Assembly (NCBI GenBank): GCA_003232855.1
Contig: QIKC01000159.1
Location: 1-5,537 of the forward strand
Source of the DNA: Verrucomicrobiales bacterium
GTDB lineage: Bacteria > Verrucomicrobiota > Verrucomicrobiia > Verrucomicrobiales > DEV007
DNA: 5,537 nt
Direction: 5' to 3'
Shown one piece after another: positions 5,292-5,537 of this stretch. Each line of letters begins with the position of its first letter. Positions within the stretch are counted from its first letter, which is position 1. The notes below the pieces were generated by a model. The model did not search any database, was not told the DNA's origin, and worked only from the letters and a program-made list of their open reading frames with translations. The translations under genes were made by a program, and so were the position numbers.

Positions 5292-5537
5292 ATGAAATCA
5301 CGTTATGCACTCATTTTGGCCGGTGGTACCGGGGAACGTTTTTGGCCTCTGTCGCGCAAGGCGGCGCCGAAACAGTTGTTGAATTTGTTTGGTGGCGAAA
5401 CGTTGCTAGAGTCGACGATATCGAGGCTGGAGGGTGTGTTGCCTCCGGAGAATATTTTGGTGCTGACCAACGTCGATCAGGAGGCGGCTGTGCGGCAGCT
5501 TCTCGGCGATCGCCTGCCTGCCGGTAATATCGTTGCT
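5292..5537 (+). CDS. manC: Mannose-1-phosphate guanylyltransferase, N-terminal part; 3' end outside window
   Basis: The first 82 codons are present and the frame is open at the window edge. The N-terminus YALILAGGTGERFWPLSR, followed by APKQLL, is the signature of sugar-phosphate nucleotidyltransferases of the GDP-mannose type. The glycine-rich loop (11-16) binds the nucleotide, and Lys27 in the PKQ motif is in the expected catalytic region. The segment ENILVLTN (53-60) fits the next strand of the Rossmann-like fold. The enzyme makes GDP-mannose from mannose-1-phosphate and GTP for polysaccharides and glycoconjugates. I chose ATG 5292 because it places MKSRYALILAGG as usual in the family; an in-frame ATG at 5274 would add six residues and has GGAAG just upstream (5265-5269), so it remains possible. 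Whether an isomerase domain follows cannot be seen. It is 72 bases after the SprT-like gene and may have its own promoter there. Confidence 0.9.
   Translation, partial: MKSRYALILAGGTGERFWPLSRKAAPKQLLNLFGGETLLESTISRLEGVLPPENILVLTNVDQEAAVRQLLGDRLPAGNIVA

Overview
The window is GC-rich bacterial DNA with six protein genes and no RNA gene, CRISPR array or intact insertion sequence that I can see. Three things suggest a Verrucomicrobia/Opitutales-type bacterium: the RAYT-like protein resembles a transposase-derived family I associate with that group, its helicase-associated (HA) repeats, and the general gene style. This is inference; no marker gene is present.

Left part, minus strand (1-1744). 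A trpG/pabA-type glutamine amidotransferase (1744-1175) is followed after 22 bases by a long reading frame starting at 1152. This frame stays open for 384 codons and leaves the window at base 1. Its N-terminal part looks like a REP-associated tyrosine transposase (RAYT, IS200-like HUH fold), but the HUH histidines and the expected catalytic tyrosine are missing. Its C-terminal part carries one complete HA domain and the start of a second. This apparently non-catalytic RAYT/HA fusion is the most unusual object here.

Middle, plus strand (1927-3213). A divergently transcribed gene encodes a protein of no family I recognise. A disordered N-terminal region carries three clear copies and one weak copy of a short F-T-I-W-T-R-G peptide. 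A single membrane span, a coiled coil of about 185 residues and a Pro/Glu-rich acidic tail follow. Next comes a gene-free stretch of about 360 bases (3214-3576) with a perfect 21-bp inverted repeat around an 18-base loop.

Right part, plus strand (3577-5537). A serine O-acetyltransferase (cysteine synthesis) is followed after 2 bases by a SprT-like zinc metallopeptidase with a C-terminal zinc ribbon, so the two probably form one transcription unit. A 7-bp tandem repeat lies in the next gap. The final gene is the first 82 codons of a mannose-1-phosphate guanylyltransferase (GDP-mannose synthesis), cut by the window edge.

The conserved metabolic genes (trpG, cysE, manC) belong to different pathways and do not form one system. 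The two proteins worth following up are the RAYT/HA fusion and the motif-array membrane protein.
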